The notes beneath the pieces were generated by a model. That model worked only from the letters and a program-made list of their open reading frames with translations. It was not told where the DNA came from and searched no databases. Below are positions 4,524 through 6,304 of a DNA stretch of 6,304 nt, piece after piece. Origin of the DNA: Olsenella sp. (GTDB lineage: Bacteria; Actinomycetota; Coriobacteriia; Coriobacteriales; Atopobiaceae). The position numbers and the translations under genes are program-made. Each line of letters opens with the position of its first letter. Position 1 is the stretch's first letter. The stretch lies in assembly GCA_015062715.1 (NCBI GenBank), contig SUUD01000123.1, positions 1-6,304 of the forward strand, in the 5' to 3' direction.

Positions 4524-6304
4524 AGGCGCTCACCCCCTTCGATGGCATGGACGGGACACACCTGCTCGCACAGGGTGCAGCCCGTGCACTGGGCGGGGTC
4601 GATCACGGCCCTGCCGTCGGCCAGCGAGATGGCCGGGCAGCCGAGCTCCTTTATGCAGCGCTGGCAGCCAATGCACTTGGAGGAGTCAACGCAACTAGTT
4701 GCCTGTGGCTTTGCCAGCACCACGCAGGGGCTCTTGAAGATGATGGCCTTGACGCCGGGCTCGTCCGCCACGCGGCGCACGGTCTCGACGGCCAGCTTGT
4801 GGTCGAGCGGATCGACCGTCTCGACAACGGTGAGGCCGATGCCGCGCAGGACGTTCTCGATGGACACCGCCTGGACGACCTCGCCCATGACGGTGCGTCC
4901 GGTGCCGGGGTGAGGCTGGTGCCCGGTCATGGCCGTAGTCGAGTTGTCGAGGATCACCACGGTGAGGTTCGCCTGGTTGTAGTAGGCGTTGATGACACCG
5001 GTGATGCCGCTCGCGAAGAACGTGGAGTCGCCCACGAAGGCGAAGCAGGCGGTGTCCGGCTCCACATGGAAGACGCCCTGCGCGATGTTGATGCCCGCAC
5101 CCATGCACAGGCAGGTGTCGACCATGTCGAGCGGGGCTGCGTTGCCCAGCGTGTAGCAGCCGATGTCGCCGCAGTAGATGGTCTTGCGCCAGCCCATGGC
5201 CTTCTTGACCGCATAGAAGCTCGCCCGATGCGGGCAGCCCGCGCAGAGCACCGGCGGTCGTACGGGGAGCTGCGGCGCGAGCGGCATCTCTGCAACTTGT
5301 TGCTCATATCCGAGGAAGGCGGAGAGACCCGCGCCGACCGACTCGACGCTGTTCTCGCCCGAGGGCGCGACGTCGCCGGTGAGCTTGCCGCGGATGCGCA
5401 CGGACAGGCCGTACCTCCCGCACACGCGCAGCAGCTCCCGCTCGATCACGGGATCGAGCTCCTCCACGCACAGCACCTCGTCGAGCCCCTCCAGGAACTC
5501 GCGCGCCAGCTCGTCAGGGAATGGGAAGGGGGTGCCCACGCGCAGGACGCGCGGGCGGTCTTCTCCGTCTAGGTTGTCGCTCACGTAGGTGTGGCTGATG
5601 CCATGGGTGGCGATGCCCTTGCGCGCGCACTCCCCCACCCCGGGCTCGACGAAGTTGAAGCGGCTGGCAGAGAGCTCCTTGGAAAGCTCGGCGTTGCGCG
5701 CCTCGATCTTGGCGTGGTTCACCACCGAGAGGCGCGGGAAGATGACCCAGCGAGAGGCGTCCTTGACGAAGCCCTCGGGCTCGTTGCGATGCCACTCGTC
5801 CTGGTCGAGCACGTCGATGGCCTCGTAGCCGTGGTCGACGCGCGTGGTGGGCCGCAGGAAGACCGGCGTGCCCAGCCGCTCGGAGAGCTCGAAGGCCTCC
5901 TGGACCATCTCGTAGGCCTCGGCAACGCCCGACGGGTCAAAGAGCGGCACCTTCGAGAACTGCGCGAACGTGCGCGTGTCCTGCTCGGTCTGGGACGAGA
6001 TGGGGCCGGGGTCGTCGGCCACCAGGACGACCATGCCGCCCTTGACGCCGATGTACTCGAGCGACATGAGCGGGTCTGACGCGACGTTGAGGCCCACCTG
6101 CTTGCAGGTCACGAGGGAGCGCGCGCCAGAGTACGCCGCGCCCGCGGCCACCTCCATGGCGGCCTTCTCGTTGATGGACCACTCGACATAGACGTCGGAC
6201 GTCCTGCGTTTGGCAATGGTCTCGAGGACCTCCGTCGAGGGGGTGCCCGGATAGCCGGCGACCACGTTGACGCCGGCCGCAAGCGCCCCCAGCGCTATGG
6301 CCTC
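4520..6304 (-). CDS. iorA: indolepyruvate:ferredoxin oxidoreductase, alpha subunit (N-terminus cut by the window edge)
   Basis: The visible part is 594 residues, entering in frame at 6304 as EAIALGALAAGVN, so only about the first ten residues are missing. This is the catalytic, thiamine-diphosphate-dependent subunit of IorAB. Using residues of the visible fragment: GYPGTPSTE at 17-25 and CKQVGLNVASDP (67-78) belong to the N-terminal pyrimidine-binding domain. CAGCPH (354-359), GDIGCYTLG (379-387) and GDSTFFASG (425-433) with NSTTAMTGHQ (454-463) form the diphosphate/Mg-binding domain. A C-terminal ferredoxin domain carries two [4Fe-4S] motifs: cysteines 544, 547, 550 and 556, then 573, 576, 579 and 583, each ending in CP. 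No motif is missing or broken. It is the first visible gene of the iorA-iorB-paaK set and overlaps iorB by four bases. Its promoter is outside the window. A GTG at 6265 is internal and not the start, because homology-like sequence continues upstream of it. Confidence 0.96.
   Translation of the reverse strand, partial: EAIALGALAAGVNVVAGYPGTPSTEVLETIAKRRTSDVYVEWSINEKAAMEVAAGAAYSGARSLVTCKQVGLNVASDPLMSLEYIGVKGGMVVLVADDPGPISSQTEQDTRTFAQFSKVPLFDPSGVAEAYEMVQEAFELSERLGTPVFLRPTTRVDHGYEAIDVLDQDEWHRNEPEGFVKDASRWVIFPRLSVVNHAKIEARNAELSKELSASRFNFVEPGVGECARKGIATHGISHTYVSDNLDGEDRPRVLRVGTPFPFPDELAREFLEGLDEVLCVEELDPVIERELLRVCGRYGLSVRIRGKLTGDVAPSGENSVESVGAGLSAFLGYEQQVAEMPLAPQLPVRPPVLCAGCPHRASFYAVKKAMGWRKTIYCGDIGCYTLGNAAPLDMVDTCLCMGAGINIAQGVFHVEPDTACFAFVGDSTFFASGITGVINAYYNQANLTVVILDNSTTAMTGHQPHPGTGRTVMGEVVQAVSIENVLRGIGLTVVETVDPLDHKLAVETVRRVADEPGVKAIIFKSPCVVLAKPQATSCVDSSKCIGCQRCIKELGCPAISLADGRAVIDPAQCTGCTLCEQVCPVHAIEGGERL
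4530..4537 (-). promoter_or_regulatory. iorB ribosome binding site inside iorA
   Basis: GGGGGTGA sits 6 nt before the GTG start of iorB and within the last codons of iorA. It supports the GTG start and coupled translation of the two subunits. Confidence 0.6.

Noticed and set aside
4691..4702. Perfect 12-bp palindrome GCAACTAGTTGC inside iorA
   Set aside because: It encodes ordinary residues at the linker before the ferredoxin domain. A 12-bp palindrome inside coding sequence is plausible by chance and has no supporting context.
4547..5572. 341-residue plus-strand open frame opposite iorA
   Set aside because: It is a shadow of the iorA codons, with skewed A/R/D/H content, no ribosome binding site and no recognisable domain.
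1..6304. tRNA, rRNA, CRISPR array, riboswitch or insertion sequence
   Set aside because: No cloverleaf, spaced direct repeats, known aptamer core or transposase frame was seen. Intergenic regions are all shorter than about 210 bp and are described above.

Overview
The window is G+C-rich and densely coding. It carries six protein-coding genes, two of them cut by the window edges. The gene set (anaerobic indolepyruvate:ferredoxin oxidoreductase, a phenylacetate-CoA ligase, a GXGXG-less short TetR regulator, a DMT permease), the strong G/C bias at third codon positions and the AAGGAGG/AAAGGA ribosome binding sites suggest a strictly anaerobic, high-G+C bacterium. A gut-type Coriobacteriia (Olsenella/Collinsella-like Actinomycetota) is the best guess. 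This is an inference from gene content; no rRNA or other taxonomic marker is present.

Layout, left to right. (1) 1-334, minus: N-terminal 111 residues of a TetR-family repressor, cut by the left edge. (2) 335-496: divergent control region with a plausible minus-strand promoter, an 18-bp imperfect palindrome over its -35 box, and a second short palindrome. (3) 497-1354, plus: a ten-helix EamA/DMT-type permease, probably the target of the repressor. (4) 1357-1956, minus: 5-formyltetrahydrofolate cyclo-ligase, convergent with the permease and only 2 bp from it, with overlapping palindromes over both stop codons. (5) 1957-2165: non-coding, with a perfect 9-bp dyad and a 16-bp GC-rich hairpin. (6) 2166-2408, minus: an 80-residue protein of unknown function with a near-ideal ribosome binding site. 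(7) 2409-2593: non-coding, no convincing promoter or terminator found. (8) 2594-6304, minus: an apparent operon iorA-iorB-paaK. iorA runs off the right edge.

How the genes work together: IorA and IorB form a thiamine-diphosphate, iron-sulfur enzyme interconverting arylpyruvates and arylacetyl-CoA with ferredoxin as electron carrier. PaaK interconverts arylacetates and arylacetyl-CoA using ATP. Together they link aromatic amino acid transamination products to free arylacetates, in either the degradative direction or the reductive, assimilatory one. The most striking non-coding element is a perfect 37-bp inverted repeat with a 10-nt loop inserted between iorB and paaK. It has the look of a REP/RAYT-type mobile palindrome, and it ends only a few bases upstream of the paaK ribosome binding site. 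Its terminal motif ATGAGACAA reappears in the tetR/permease control region.
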